Source: Pseudomonas chlororaphis subsp. piscium | GTDB lineage: Bacteria; Pseudomonadota; Gammaproteobacteria; Pseudomonadales; Pseudomonadaceae | Direction: 5' to 3' | NCBI RefSeq assembly: GCF_003850345.1 | Contig: NZ_CP027707.1 | Location: 1,116,001-1,180,000 of the forward strand | DNA length: 64,000 nucleotides | Part shown: piece after piece, positions 33,494 through 41,205 of the stretch | Layout: every line of letters begins with the position of its first letter | How positions within the stretch are numbered: position 1 is the first letter of the stretch | Position numbers and translations under genes: made by a program | The notes under the pieces: model-generated | The model's database searches: none | What the model was told of the DNA's origin: nothing | The model's input: only the letters and a program-made list of their open reading frames with translations

Positions 33494-34489
33494 TTACAGG
33501 GCAGCCTGGCCGAGGATCGCGTCGGCCTTCTTTACCGCCTCACTCACTTCCAGCTCGGTATCGCTGAGCAGCTCGACAATCCGCGGGTTCTGCAGAACAT
33601 CGACGCCGGCCTGCTTCAACTGGGCCTGCCGCGCGATGATCACATAGGCGTAAAGCTGGCCACGGGTGCTGAACTCGGGACGGGCGCTCACCGTGGCCAC
33701 GGCCTGCTCCATGAGCGCATGACGCTCGGTCACGGACAGGCCCTTGAAGGTCTCGGGGTATTCCATATGGATGTTCGCCGAGTACACCGCGATGTTCTCC
33801 TCGCGGGCTTCCTTGCGCACGGTGTCCTTGCTGGTGACGATCTTGCCCAGTTGTTCGAAGCCTTGTTCGCCTTCGCTGAGTTGTTGTGGGTTCATCCGCT
33901 GTTTCAAGGCGTCGATCTGTGCCTGGTCATCGAGGACCTTGGCCCAGCTGTAGGCCAGCGGCAGATTGCCCTTGTTACTGTGCAGGCGTACCAGGGTCTG
34001 TTGCGCATCCGCATCGCCGTGACGCGCGGAGCGTTCCAGCCAGCGCAGGCCCAGGTCGCTGTCCGGGGTCTGCCCACGCATGCCGTAGGTGAAGTTCTGG
34101 AACATGCCGAACTCGGCGCAGGAGTCATTTTTCACTGCGGAATAGGCCATGTAGCCGAAGGCTTGGCGGTCGCGCTCGGCGCTGTCCTTGCTGCTGTCCT
34201 GTTCCGCGATGCTCGCCAGGTAGCACAGGGCCCGGTCGTGGGTGGGCGCGGCCATGATCAGGCAACTGCGGGCTTGCTCGGGTTTGTCGTCGTTGTACAG
34301 CTGGTAGCCGATGCCATACAGCAGATCGCTGTCCAGCTTGGGGTTGCAGTACTCGTTGGCGACGGCTTGCGGCAACAGCTCCTTGAGGCTGAGCTGGGGC
34401 AGGGTGGCGTTCAGCTCCTCGTCTGGCGACGGCGCGCAGCCGATCAATACAGTGGCCAAGGCCAGCGGCAGCAGGTGTTGAGGTTTCAA
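33494..34489 (-). CDS. Putative lipoprotein with TPR/Sel1-like repeats, copy B
   Basis: 331 residues, starting at the TTG at 34489 with the same AGGGA-N8 arrangement as copy A. The signal peptide is MKPQHLLPLALATVLIGC, and its lipobox Cys is again residue 18. The mature part has Sel1/TPR-type helices (LGLRWLERSARHGDADAQQTLVRLHSNKG). It is clearly homologous to copy A but diverged (roughly one third to one half identical by eye), so the tandem duplication is not recent. No function is known to me. Confidence 0.72.
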   Translation of the reverse strand: MKPQHLLPLALATVLIGCAPSPDEELNATLPQLSLKELLPQAVANEYCNPKLDSDLLYGIGYQLYNDDKPEQARSCLIMAAPTHDRALCYLASIAEQDSSKDSAERDRQAFGYMAYSAVKNDSCAEFGMFQNFTYGMRGQTPDSDLGLRWLERSARHGDADAQQTLVRLHSNKGNLPLAYSWAKVLDDQAQIDALKQRMNPQQLSEGEQGFEQLGKIVTSKDTVRKEAREENIAVYSANIHMEYPETFKGLSVTERHALMEQAVATVSARPEFSTRGQLYAYVIIARQAQLKQAGVDVLQNPRIVELLSDTELEVSEAVKKADAILGQAAL

Positions 34490-34728
34490 TGGATATTCCC
34501 TGATCGACGATTGAGTGGCGGCGAGCATGGAAGAGGGGGGGAGTTTCAGCGGTTCGCCAGCGATCCATGCGGCCTGATCGAGGCCCTGGAGGCCTCGAGT
34601 GCGCGCATTCTACTGGGATTGGGGGTGGGTACAACCTGAACCGCAGGGGCTGTGATGCCGGCTACTAAAATACGTTTTCTAGAAGCTGTGGGAGCAGCCG
34701 GCGACATTCCGCTGCCAGTGATCGGCTG

Positions 34729-35553
34729 TTACAGCTTTGCGCCCAGGCCAAAACGCTTCATCAGCACCTTCTCCAGCAAGCCTCTGGGCAACAGGCTGGC
34801 CATCAAGGGCAACGCGCGGCTGCCATTACCAATCCGAACCAGACGCGCGGGCTTGTCCTGCTGCACCGCCTTGAGCAGCCTGGCGGCAAATTCGCTGGCG
34901 GGCGTCGGGTGGTCCTGGGAGGCCCTGGCCCGTGCGCGGATGCCTTCGCGCAGCGGCCACCAGGGCGATTGTTCGGTGAGCAATTGCTCGGCTTGATGCC
35001 CGGCATTCTTGGCGAAGCTCGAGGCGATGGCCCCTGGCTGGACCTCCATCACCCGGATGCCGAACGGCGCCAGCTCCATGCGCAGCGCATCGCTCAGGGC
35101 ATGCACCGCCGCCTTGGAGGCGCAGTAGGCACCGGCAAAAGGCGTGACCAGCACGCCCGACACGCTGCCGATATTCACCACCAGCCCGCGGCTGCGGCGC
35201 AGCACCGGGAACAGCGCCCGGGTCACGCCGACCAGGGCGAACACATTGGTTTCGAACTGCCGCTGCATGGCGTCGACACCGCCATCCAGCAGCGGGCCCA
35301 TGGCACCGTAGCCGGCATTGTTGATCAGCAGGTCGAGGCCGCCGTGTTGCTGGTTGATGCGCTCGCCCAGGGCGATGAGCGCCGGGCCGTCGTTGACGTC
35401 CAGTCGCACCGCGTCGAAACCCGCGGCTTGCAGCATGGCCACGTCTTCGGCCCGGCGGGCGGTGGGCAGGACGGTGAAGCCGGCGGCCTTGAAAGCATCC
35501 GCCAGGGCGCGGCCGATGCCGCTGGAACAACCGGTGATCAGCGCAACGGGCAT
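34729..35553 (-). CDS. Short-chain dehydrogenase/reductase
   Basis: 274 residues, classical SDR. The NAD(P) motif is TGCSSGIGRAL at the N-terminus, then NNAGYGAMG, the catalytic Ser in GSVSGVL and the YxxxK site in YCASKAAV. AAGGA precedes the ATG at 35553. The substrate is unknown. It may be cotranscribed with the small membrane protein gene downstream of which it lies (35 bases apart). Confidence 0.87.
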   Translation of the reverse strand: MPVALITGCSSGIGRALADAFKAAGFTVLPTARRAEDVAMLQAAGFDAVRLDVNDGPALIALGERINQQHGGLDLLINNAGYGAMGPLLDGGVDAMQRQFETNVFALVGVTRALFPVLRRSRGLVVNIGSVSGVLVTPFAGAYCASKAAVHALSDALRMELAPFGIRVMEVQPGAIASSFAKNAGHQAEQLLTEQSPWWPLREGIRARARASQDHPTPASEFAARLLKAVQQDKPARLVRIGNGSRALPLMASLLPRGLLEKVLMKRFGLGAKL

Positions 35554-35588
35554 GGCGCGGTCCTTGTGCAAAAAGAGGGAAGGGGGAG

Positions 35589-36053
35589 TCAGTCGGAGAA
35601 ACTACCCTGCAAGCGCTCGGCGCGAAACTCCAGGGTTTGCGGGCGATAGCCGGGGCGCAGCGGCGGCAGGGGCAGGCAGTCTTCCCAATTGGCGCCGGCC
35701 TGCAACTCGCCGGGGCCGCGATAACGTGGGGCGCTGTACTGGTTGTCGGCCAGGTTCACGGTGTCGCCCGGCGCGTAAGCGGCGATGCGCCAGCGCAGTT
35801 CGGTCAGCGGCACATCGTTGCCGTTGTTCATCTTCAGCAGCAGGGGACGATCCGCCGGGCAATGCTCGGGGGCGTAGCTGATACGCAATTCCAGGCGCGC
35901 CAGTTGCTGGGCTTCGCGGTTGTCCAGCCAGACCACCCACACCGCCACCAGGCCCAGGCCGAAAGCGGCGGCCATGGACACCGGCAAGGCCTTGGCGGGG
36001 TAGCGGACCAGCAGGATCAGCCAGGTGATAACCAGCAGAACGCCGATGAACAT
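35589..36053 (-). CDS. Hypothetical membrane-anchored protein
   Basis: 154 residues. Two hydrophobic segments at the N-terminus (about 1-18 and 24-44) are followed by a ~105-residue domain, probably periplasmic, with two cysteines (EHCPADRP and NWEDCLPL) and a beta-rich look (LLLKMNNGNDVPLTELRWRIAAY). Homologues in Pseudomonas are often labelled multidrug transporter, but nothing here supports transport. It precedes the SDR gene in the same direction. Confidence 0.7.
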   Translation of the reverse strand: MFIGVLLVITWLILLVRYPAKALPVSMAAAFGLGLVAVWVVWLDNREAQQLARLELRISYAPEHCPADRPLLLKMNNGNDVPLTELRWRIAAYAPGDTVNLADNQYSAPRYRGPGELQAGANWEDCLPLPPLRPGYRPQTLEFRAERLQGSFSD

Positions 36054-36156
36054 GAGGTGAGCCTCGGGGGAAATAGTGCAGCCATCCTACCTAAGCGTAG
36101 GTGGTAATGGCCATGGTTGTGGTGGGCTGCGGCTGCCTCCGTACCCGTGCCATACC

Positions 36157-36552
36157 TCAGTGCTTAGTCAGTTTCAACAGCGCATACATGATCGAACCCC
36201 AGACCAGAAGCACGACATCCATCCAGTTTCTGATGGTCAGCAGGCGCTGGAGATGGGGAGGGAAATTGTCTATGTCTTCCGAGGAAAGAAAACCTCTGCG
36301 AACCGCAGGGCCAGGCCAAAGCATCGATCCTCGAACGGCGGCCAACATTAGAAAATGCGTGAACCATCCCTCGTGAGGAAGGCTGTCGGTCCAGCGATAA
36401 AAGTGCTGGCTTCTCCGCAGGGCTTCCAGCATCTCTTTCAGGTATCGCCGGCTTAGGTAGTAGCTGAAGGAGAGGTTTATCACGGCCAGCAGCAATGGAC
36501 ATAACAAAAGGATGAAGGCGAGCCAGGAATGCCAGAATTGTTGCCCTATCAT
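36157..36552 (-). CDS. Small membrane protein, putative immunity paralogue 1
   Basis: 131 residues with one N-terminal membrane segment (about 8-32) and one at the C-terminus (109-128), flanking a basic, aromatic-rich cytosolic part. It shares SYYLSRRYLKEMLEAL, WPGPAVRRG and NFPP-LQRLLTI motifs with the two genes upstream; it is closest to the third copy (37025-37417), about 60% identical by eye. The start is at the ATG at 36552 by comparison with that copy; a longer frame exists. GC is low for this genome. The role as immunity protein is inferred from its place behind the LysM/glycine-zipper gene. Confidence 0.65.
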   Translation of the reverse strand: MIGQQFWHSWLAFILLLCPLLLAVINLSFSYYLSRRYLKEMLEALRRSQHFYRWTDSLPHEGWFTHFLMLAAVRGSMLWPGPAVRRGFLSSEDIDNFPPHLQRLLTIRNWMDVVLLVWGSIMYALLKLTKH

Positions 36553-36644
36553 GGCGATGTCTGTTCGCAAAGATCTTGTGCATGCATAAAAGCTTTCCAT
36601 GGATAGTTGGGAAGGTGCACTGGTCAGTGGTTGCAGATGAGTGA

Positions 36645-37022
36645 CTAAAGCTTTATCAGCAGGTACACAAACGCGCCCCACACGATAATCACGCCATCGA
36701 GCACGTTCTGTGTTTTTAAAAGGCGCTTGTACTGCGGTGGGAAGTTGCGCACATCGTCTGGGGAAATTATCCCCCTGCGTATTCCCGGCCCAGGCCAGAA
36801 CATCATGCCTCTGAGTTTCGCGAACATCAGATAGCGAGGATGCCATCCCTGATGAGGCAGGTAGGTTGCCCAGCCTGCGAAATAGTTACTCCCCTTTAGC
36901 GCACCCAGCATCTCGCCGAGGTAGCGCCGACTCATGTAGTAGCTGAAGAGGAGACTGATGAGGGCAAGTAGAAGCAGGCCGCCAGTCAAAATAAGGGCGA
37001 TTAGCGGAGGGAGCGTGTGCAT
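36645..37022 (-). CDS. Small membrane protein, putative immunity paralogue 2
   Basis: 125 residues, same design: N-terminal membrane segment (about 5-28), middle part with FSYYMSRRYLGEMLGAL, FWPGPGIRRGIISPDDVRNFPP, and C-terminal membrane segment (105-124). It is more diverged than copies 1 and 3 are from each other. The ATG comes two bases after the stop of copy 3, so these are cotranscribed; copy 1 follows after 92 bases. Confidence 0.68.
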   Translation of the reverse strand: MHTLPPLIALILTGGLLLLALISLLFSYYMSRRYLGEMLGALKGSNYFAGWATYLPHQGWHPRYLMFAKLRGMMFWPGPGIRRGIISPDDVRNFPPQYKRLLKTQNVLDGVIIVWGAFVYLLIKL

Positions 37023-37024
37023 CG

Positions 37025-37417
37025 TCAGCCCGTCAACTTCAGCAACGCATACATAATTGCGGACCAGACGAAAAGAATACCGTCCAACCTGTTCTGTATG
37101 GTCAGAAGGCGTTTGAGTCGGGGAGGGAAGTTGTGCACATCCTCCGGAGAAAGTAGTCCTTTACGTAGTCCTGGACCGGGGCAGAGCATCATTCCTCGAA
37201 CACTGGCAGACATCAGAAAGTGCTCGAACCATCCCTTGTATTGAAGCCTTTCAGTCCATCGATAGAAGTATTCACTCCGCTGTAGGGCCTCCAACATTTC
37301 CCTCAGGTAGCGTCGGCTCAAATAGTAGCTGTACGCGAGACTGACCGCACATAACAGAATCGGACATACCAAAAGTCCAAAGGCGAGCCAGGAACTCCAG
37401 AATAGTTGCCCCATCAT
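37025..37417 (-). CDS. Small membrane protein, putative immunity paralogue 3 (coupled to effector)
   Basis: 130 residues with membrane segments near 8-32 and 109-128, and the shared motifs SYYLSRRYLREMLEAL and CPGPGLRKGLLSPEDVHNFPP. Its ATG overlaps the TGA of the upstream large gene as ATGA, so it is translated in lockstep with the putative effector, as expected for a cognate immunity protein. The sampled GC is about 47% at its C-terminal end (37021-37080), far below the surrounding genome. The family is unknown to me. Confidence 0.72.
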   Translation of the reverse strand: MMGQLFWSSWLAFGLLVCPILLCAVSLAYSYYLSRRYLREMLEALQRSEYFYRWTERLQYKGWFEHFLMSASVRGMMLCPGPGLRKGLLSPEDVHNFPPRLKRLLTIQNRLDGILFVWSAIMYALLKLTG

Positions 37418-38610
37418 GGCAGTGTGCTCTCGTAAAGAATCTGGCCTGCTTTTTCTCCAAAATCATCACCAATATTTGTACCCAGCCATGCACCAGTTCC
37501 TATCAGGGCTGCTGTGCATATGACTCCACCTACCCCGGTAGAAACCCCGAGCGCCGCGCATACAAAACCGCGGCCTGCATATCCAACATGCGCTCCCATG
37601 CTTCCTCCAAATGTTGAACCCGCAAACTTCCCCGTCTCCGTAAACATCACCTTCCTGCAACTCTCCTCACCCGAACCCGCCTGACAAACCTCCTGAATCC
37701 TCAACGCCGACGACACCCCGCCAATCGCAACACCAATGTACCCACCCATCTGCATGTACTTCGCCGCGCGGCTGACGGTGTTCACGTGGGTGGCGTATCC
37801 CGGGATCTGGCCGGGGGCACCGGATTTGTTCCAGTGGTGTACCAGGCTGCGGCTGGAGAGGCCCAGGACGGTTTTCAGTTTGGGGTGGTCGCCCAGGGGC
37901 GTGTAGCCGCGCAGGCGGGTGGAGGTCAGCAGTTGTGCGTCCAGCTGCGCCAGCAGGCGCCGGCGCCGGGCGAGGAAATCGGGGGATCTGAGGTGGCCGT
38001 GTTGGCGGTAGCTGGCCTGATGCAGGCGTTCCATGTCTTGCAAGGTCTCGCGTAGTTTGTCCAGGTGTTTGCCCAGCACCGAGGTGCCGATGCCCAGCCA
38101 GGTCGAGGCCTGGCTAGTGAAGCTGACGATCTCGGCCTGATGGCGAACCATGAAGTCGGCGGTTTCGGGTGTCAGGGGGGCGAGGACGATCCTGACCTGC
38201 TCGGCGGCGAGCATGAGTTGCGCTTCCTCGTAGGTGCAAGCGTGGTTGGCCGGATCGCTGAGCACGATCAGGCTGCCGGCCTTGACCGTATCGCCAAGGC
38301 CTGGATTGAGCGACAGGTATTTGGCCAGGACGCCGGGTGAGGGGCTGTCGAACAGGCGGCGCTGCAGTTCGCTCAGCGGCATGCTCCGGGGCACGATGTA
38401 GAAACCGGGGGCGACAGGTGTAGAGGGCTGGACCTGTGAGGGTTTCGCAGGAGCGTCTAGGCCTTGAGGCGTGGTCAGTATCGAGGTGTTCTTTATCCGT
38501 GCACCCGGCAGTGGTGGATTCGGGTTGGCGGGGCGCAGCACACGAGGCATCGGTGTCGGTTCGCCACGGGAGTCGGTGGTGTATTTGTTGCCGGAGGGTT
38601 GCTCGGCCAT
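37414..38610 (-). CDS. LysM-like protein with glycine-zipper C-terminus, putative antibacterial effector
   Basis: 398 residues in three parts. Residues 1-65 are Pro/Ser/Thr-rich without a signal peptide. Residues 69-118 look like a LysM domain (GFYIVPRSMPLSEL ... YLSLNPGLGDTVKAGSLIVLSDP). Residues 125-260 are mostly helical and charged. The rest is hydrophobic and glycine-rich: VAIGGVSSAL (293-303), a CQAGSGEESC pair (309/318), and GSTFGGSMGAHVGYAG to GTGAWLGTNIGDDFG (331-385), a glycine zipper as in pore-forming toxins. GC drops from about 70% (37861-37920) to 47% (37441-37500). Inferred to be a contact- or T6SS-delivered pore former; no T6SS gene is in the window. Confidence 0.65.
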   Translation of the reverse strand: MAEQPSGNKYTTDSRGEPTPMPRVLRPANPNPPLPGARIKNTSILTTPQGLDAPAKPSQVQPSTPVAPGFYIVPRSMPLSELQRRLFDSPSPGVLAKYLSLNPGLGDTVKAGSLIVLSDPANHACTYEEAQLMLAAEQVRIVLAPLTPETADFMVRHQAEIVSFTSQASTWLGIGTSVLGKHLDKLRETLQDMERLHQASYRQHGHLRSPDFLARRRRLLAQLDAQLLTSTRLRGYTPLGDHPKLKTVLGLSSRSLVHHWNKSGAPGQIPGYATHVNTVSRAAKYMQMGGYIGVAIGGVSSALRIQEVCQAGSGEESCRKVMFTETGKFAGSTFGGSMGAHVGYAGRGFVCAALGVSTGVGGVICTAALIGTGAWLGTNIGDDFGEKAGQILYESTLP

Positions 38611-38739
38611 CGCTGTTTTCGCTGTGTTTTCTAGCCTCGCGAAACACTAAGCAGCGACAGGGATGAAGTCGTTGAGAGCTATCTGAAACGCCCAGTGGCG
38701 CTTTCTAAATGTCATGTAGGAATGGGGGAAAGCACCCTC

Positions 38740-38841
38740 TGTAGCCGCTGCCGAAGGCTGCGATCGACTGCGTAGCAGGCGCAGGATGTTGAGATCGCAG
38801 GAAGGCCTTCGGCCTTATCGCAGCCTGCGGCAGCGGCTACA
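38740..38841. repeat. REP family B, inverted pair
   Basis: GTAGCCGCTGCCGAAGGCTGCGATCG and the inverse ATCGCAGCCTGCGGCAGCGGCTAC with an inner GAAGGCCTTCGGCCTT hairpin. The 344-base gap between the effector gene and algA holds this element, the algA terminator, and nothing else I recognise. Confidence 0.87.
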
Positions 38842-38881
38842 GGGGACCGTTCGCGCAAGAGGAGGGCAGGCGCCCGGGCAT

Positions 38882-38940
38882 AAAAAAGCCCCCGCCCAAC
38901 CGGCTGCGGATAGGGGACGCAGTCGGCTGGACGGGGGCTT
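38882..38940 (-). terminator. Terminator of the alginate operon
   Basis: A long hairpin (AAGCCCCCGTCCAGCCGACTGCG against CGCAGCCGGTTGGGCGGGGGCTT, imperfect) with a T-run of six to seven on the minus strand, 14 bases after the algA stop. Its size and position suit the end of a 17-kb operon. Confidence 0.88.
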
Positions 38941-38954
38941 CTTGTTTTGGCGGG

Positions 38955-40406
38955 TTACTGGGCGATGGTTTTCACCGAGATGCCGCGTTCCACTGGAGTG
39001 GAGCGGCCGTAGATGTCTTCGAAGCGTTCGATGTCGTCTTCGCCCAGGTAGCTGCCCGATTGCACTTCGATGATCTCCAGCGGGATCTTGCCTGGGTTGC
39101 GCAGGCGGTGCACCGAGGCGATCGGGATGTAGGTGGACTGGTTTTCGGTGAGCAGGAACACGTTTTCGTCGCAGGTGACTTCGGCGGTACCGCTGACCAC
39201 GATCCAGTGTTCGGCGCGGTGGTGGTGCATCTGCAGGGACAGGCACGCGCCCGGCTTGACCGAGATGTGCTTGACCTGGAAGCGCCCGCCCATGTCCACC
39301 GAGTCGTAGGAACCCCACGGACGGTAGACCTCGCAGTGGTTCTGGGTTTCGCTGCGGCCCTGTTCGTTGAGGGTGTTGACCAGTTGCTTCACGCCTTGGA
39401 CCTTGTCCTTGTGGGCGATCATCATGGCGTCCTTGGTTTCCACCACTACGATGTTTTCCAGGCCGATCACCGACACCAGCTTGCCGTTGCCGTGGATCAT
39501 GCAGTTGCGGCTGTCCTGGATCACCACATCGCCCTTGCTGACGTTGCCGTTGGCGTCCTTTTCATGCACGTCCCACAGCGACGACCAGCAACCCACGTCG
39601 CTCCAGCCGGCGCTCAGCGGCACCACGCAGGCGCGCTGGGTCTTTTCCATCACCGCGTAGTCGATGGAGTTGTCCGGGCAGCAGGCGAAGGTGGCCGGGT
39701 CGATGTCCACGGTGTCGGCGTCCTGGGTACTGCGTTCCAGGGTCAGCAGGCAGGTGTCGTAGATGTCCGGGTCGTGCTTTTTCAGCTCTTCGAGGAAGCG
39801 GCTGGCGCGGAACAGGAACATGCCGCTGTTCCAGAAGTAGCCGCCGGCCTCGACGAACTCGGTGGCGCGCTTGACGTCGGGTTTCTCGACGAAGTGCGAG
39901 ACGCGGCTCACGCCTTCCGGTAGCAGTGCATCGTTGGTCGACTTGATGTAGCCATAACCGGTTTCCGGCTTGGTCGCCGGCACGCCGAACAGCACCATCT
40001 CGCCACGTTCGGCAGCCACGGTGGCCAGGGCCAGGGCGCGTTGCAGGGCTTTCTGGTCTTCCAGCACATGGTCGGCCGGCAGCACCAGCATCAGCTCGTC
40101 GCGACCTTCGTTGACCAGCATCATCGCGGTCAGGGCCACGGCCGGCGCGGTGTTGCGCCCGAACGGCTCCATCAGGATGCGCTGGGCTTCGAGTTTGCGT
40201 GCCGCCAGTTGCTCGTTGACGATGAAGCGGTGGTCCTTGTTGCAGACCACGATCGGTGTGTCCATGCCTTCGAACACCAGGCGCTCGAGGGTTTGCTGGA
40301 ACAAGGTGTGTTCGCCGGTCAGGGCGAGGAACTGTTTAGGGAATTGCTTGCGCGAAAGCGGCCAAAGACGTGAGCCGCTACCACCTGACAAGATCACCGG
40401 AATCAT
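38955..40406 (-). CDS. algA: Mannose-1-phosphate guanylyltransferase / mannose-6-phosphate isomerase
   Basis: 483 residues, bifunctional. The N-terminal nucleotidyltransferase has the pyrophosphorylase signature GGSGSRLWPLSRKQFPKQF (8-26) and FVEKPD; the C-terminal cupin has the type II phosphomannose isomerase motif QMHHHRAEHWIVVSGTAEV. It makes mannose-6-P from fructose-6-P and GDP-mannose from mannose-1-P, the substrate of AlgD. It is the last gene of the alginate operon, 126 bases after algF, and is followed by a strong terminator. Confidence 0.95.
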   Translation of the reverse strand: MIPVILSGGSGSRLWPLSRKQFPKQFLALTGEHTLFQQTLERLVFEGMDTPIVVCNKDHRFIVNEQLAARKLEAQRILMEPFGRNTAPAVALTAMMLVNEGRDELMLVLPADHVLEDQKALQRALALATVAAERGEMVLFGVPATKPETGYGYIKSTNDALLPEGVSRVSHFVEKPDVKRATEFVEAGGYFWNSGMFLFRASRFLEELKKHDPDIYDTCLLTLERSTQDADTVDIDPATFACCPDNSIDYAVMEKTQRACVVPLSAGWSDVGCWSSLWDVHEKDANGNVSKGDVVIQDSRNCMIHGNGKLVSVIGLENIVVVETKDAMMIAHKDKVQGVKQLVNTLNEQGRSETQNHCEVYRPWGSYDSVDMGGRFQVKHISVKPGACLSLQMHHHRAEHWIVVSGTAEVTCDENVFLLTENQSTYIPIASVHRLRNPGKIPLEIIEVQSGSYLGEDDIERFEDIYGRSTPVERGISVKTIAQ

Positions 40407-40532
40407 GTTGTTACTCCTTCAAAAATCGTTTGGGTTAGAGCTACTGCGTTCTGTCGTTTCACTCTCTTGTTTTTGTTCCTGTTCCAGACCGACGCCCCGG
40501 TGTTCCGCGGGGGCGTCAATCCGGAAAATCCA

Positions 40533-41189
40533 TCAGCGGGTCGAGACCGGGCGCTTGACCCAGACTGGCGACAGGCTGCTGCCATTGCCGGTGACGTAGA
40601 GCACCGCGGCTTCGCCGCGCTCCAGGGCGACCGGCTTGAGGTCGCTGACTTTTTTCTCGCCCTCGTACAGCGCGAAGCTGACTTTCACCGGGTTGATTTC
40701 ACGTTCGCCGCGGCCCTTGGCGGCCACCGACTGGACCACGTCGGTCTTGCCGTCGGCGGTCTTCAGGGTCAGGGCCTTGTCGCTCAGGTTCTGCACCCGG
40801 ACCAGGGACTTCTGCTTGTTCTTGAACGGCGGTTCTTCGATCAGCTGCGGCTGGCCGCTGGCGTTGTTGACCAGGGTGTAATAGTGGTCGGCGGCGAGTT
40901 TCACCGGCAGGCTCTGGCTGCCGACCTTGGCGGTGTAGTCGCCGCCGGGCATGAAGCTGAAGTCACTGCTGGCCAGCGGCGCGACGTCGCTGACGTTGGT
41001 GGTGCCAACGGTGGCGCTGACTTCCTGGTTGCTGGCGTTGTAGATGCGCACGAAGGACGAGCCCTTGGGCGCGGTCGGGCCATACAGCGCGGCGTCGCCA
41101 CCGGCGAAGGCGGGCAGGGACAGGACGCTCATGCCGGCAGCCAGTGTGATTGCCTTGGCGAGACAACGCGCAGTGATAGTGAAAGTCAT
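40533..41189 (-). CDS. algF: Alginate O-acetylation protein AlgF
   Basis: 218 residues with a signal peptide (about 1-29, ending AFA) and a beta-rich periplasmic body of two similar domains (SFVRIYNASNQEVSATVG; SLVRVQNLSDKALTLKTA). It is needed with AlgI and AlgJ for acetylation of alginate in the periplasm, probably as an adaptor without catalytic residues. Start at ATG 41189 with GAGAGG upstream, rather than the GTG nine bases earlier. The gap to algJ is 16 bases. Confidence 0.93.
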   Translation of the reverse strand: MTFTITARCLAKAITLAAGMSVLSLPAFAGGDAALYGPTAPKGSSFVRIYNASNQEVSATVGTTNVSDVAPLASSDFSFMPGGDYTAKVGSQSLPVKLAADHYYTLVNNASGQPQLIEEPPFKNKQKSLVRVQNLSDKALTLKTADGKTDVVQSVAAKGRGEREINPVKVSFALYEGEKKVSDLKPVALERGEAAVLYVTGNGSSLSPVWVKRPVSTR

Positions 41190-41205
41190 GGGTGTCACCT
41201 CTCTT

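Noticed and set aside
35589..36053. Multidrug transporter label for the 154-residue membrane protein
   Set aside because: Only two membrane segments and a soluble domain are visible; nothing supports transport.
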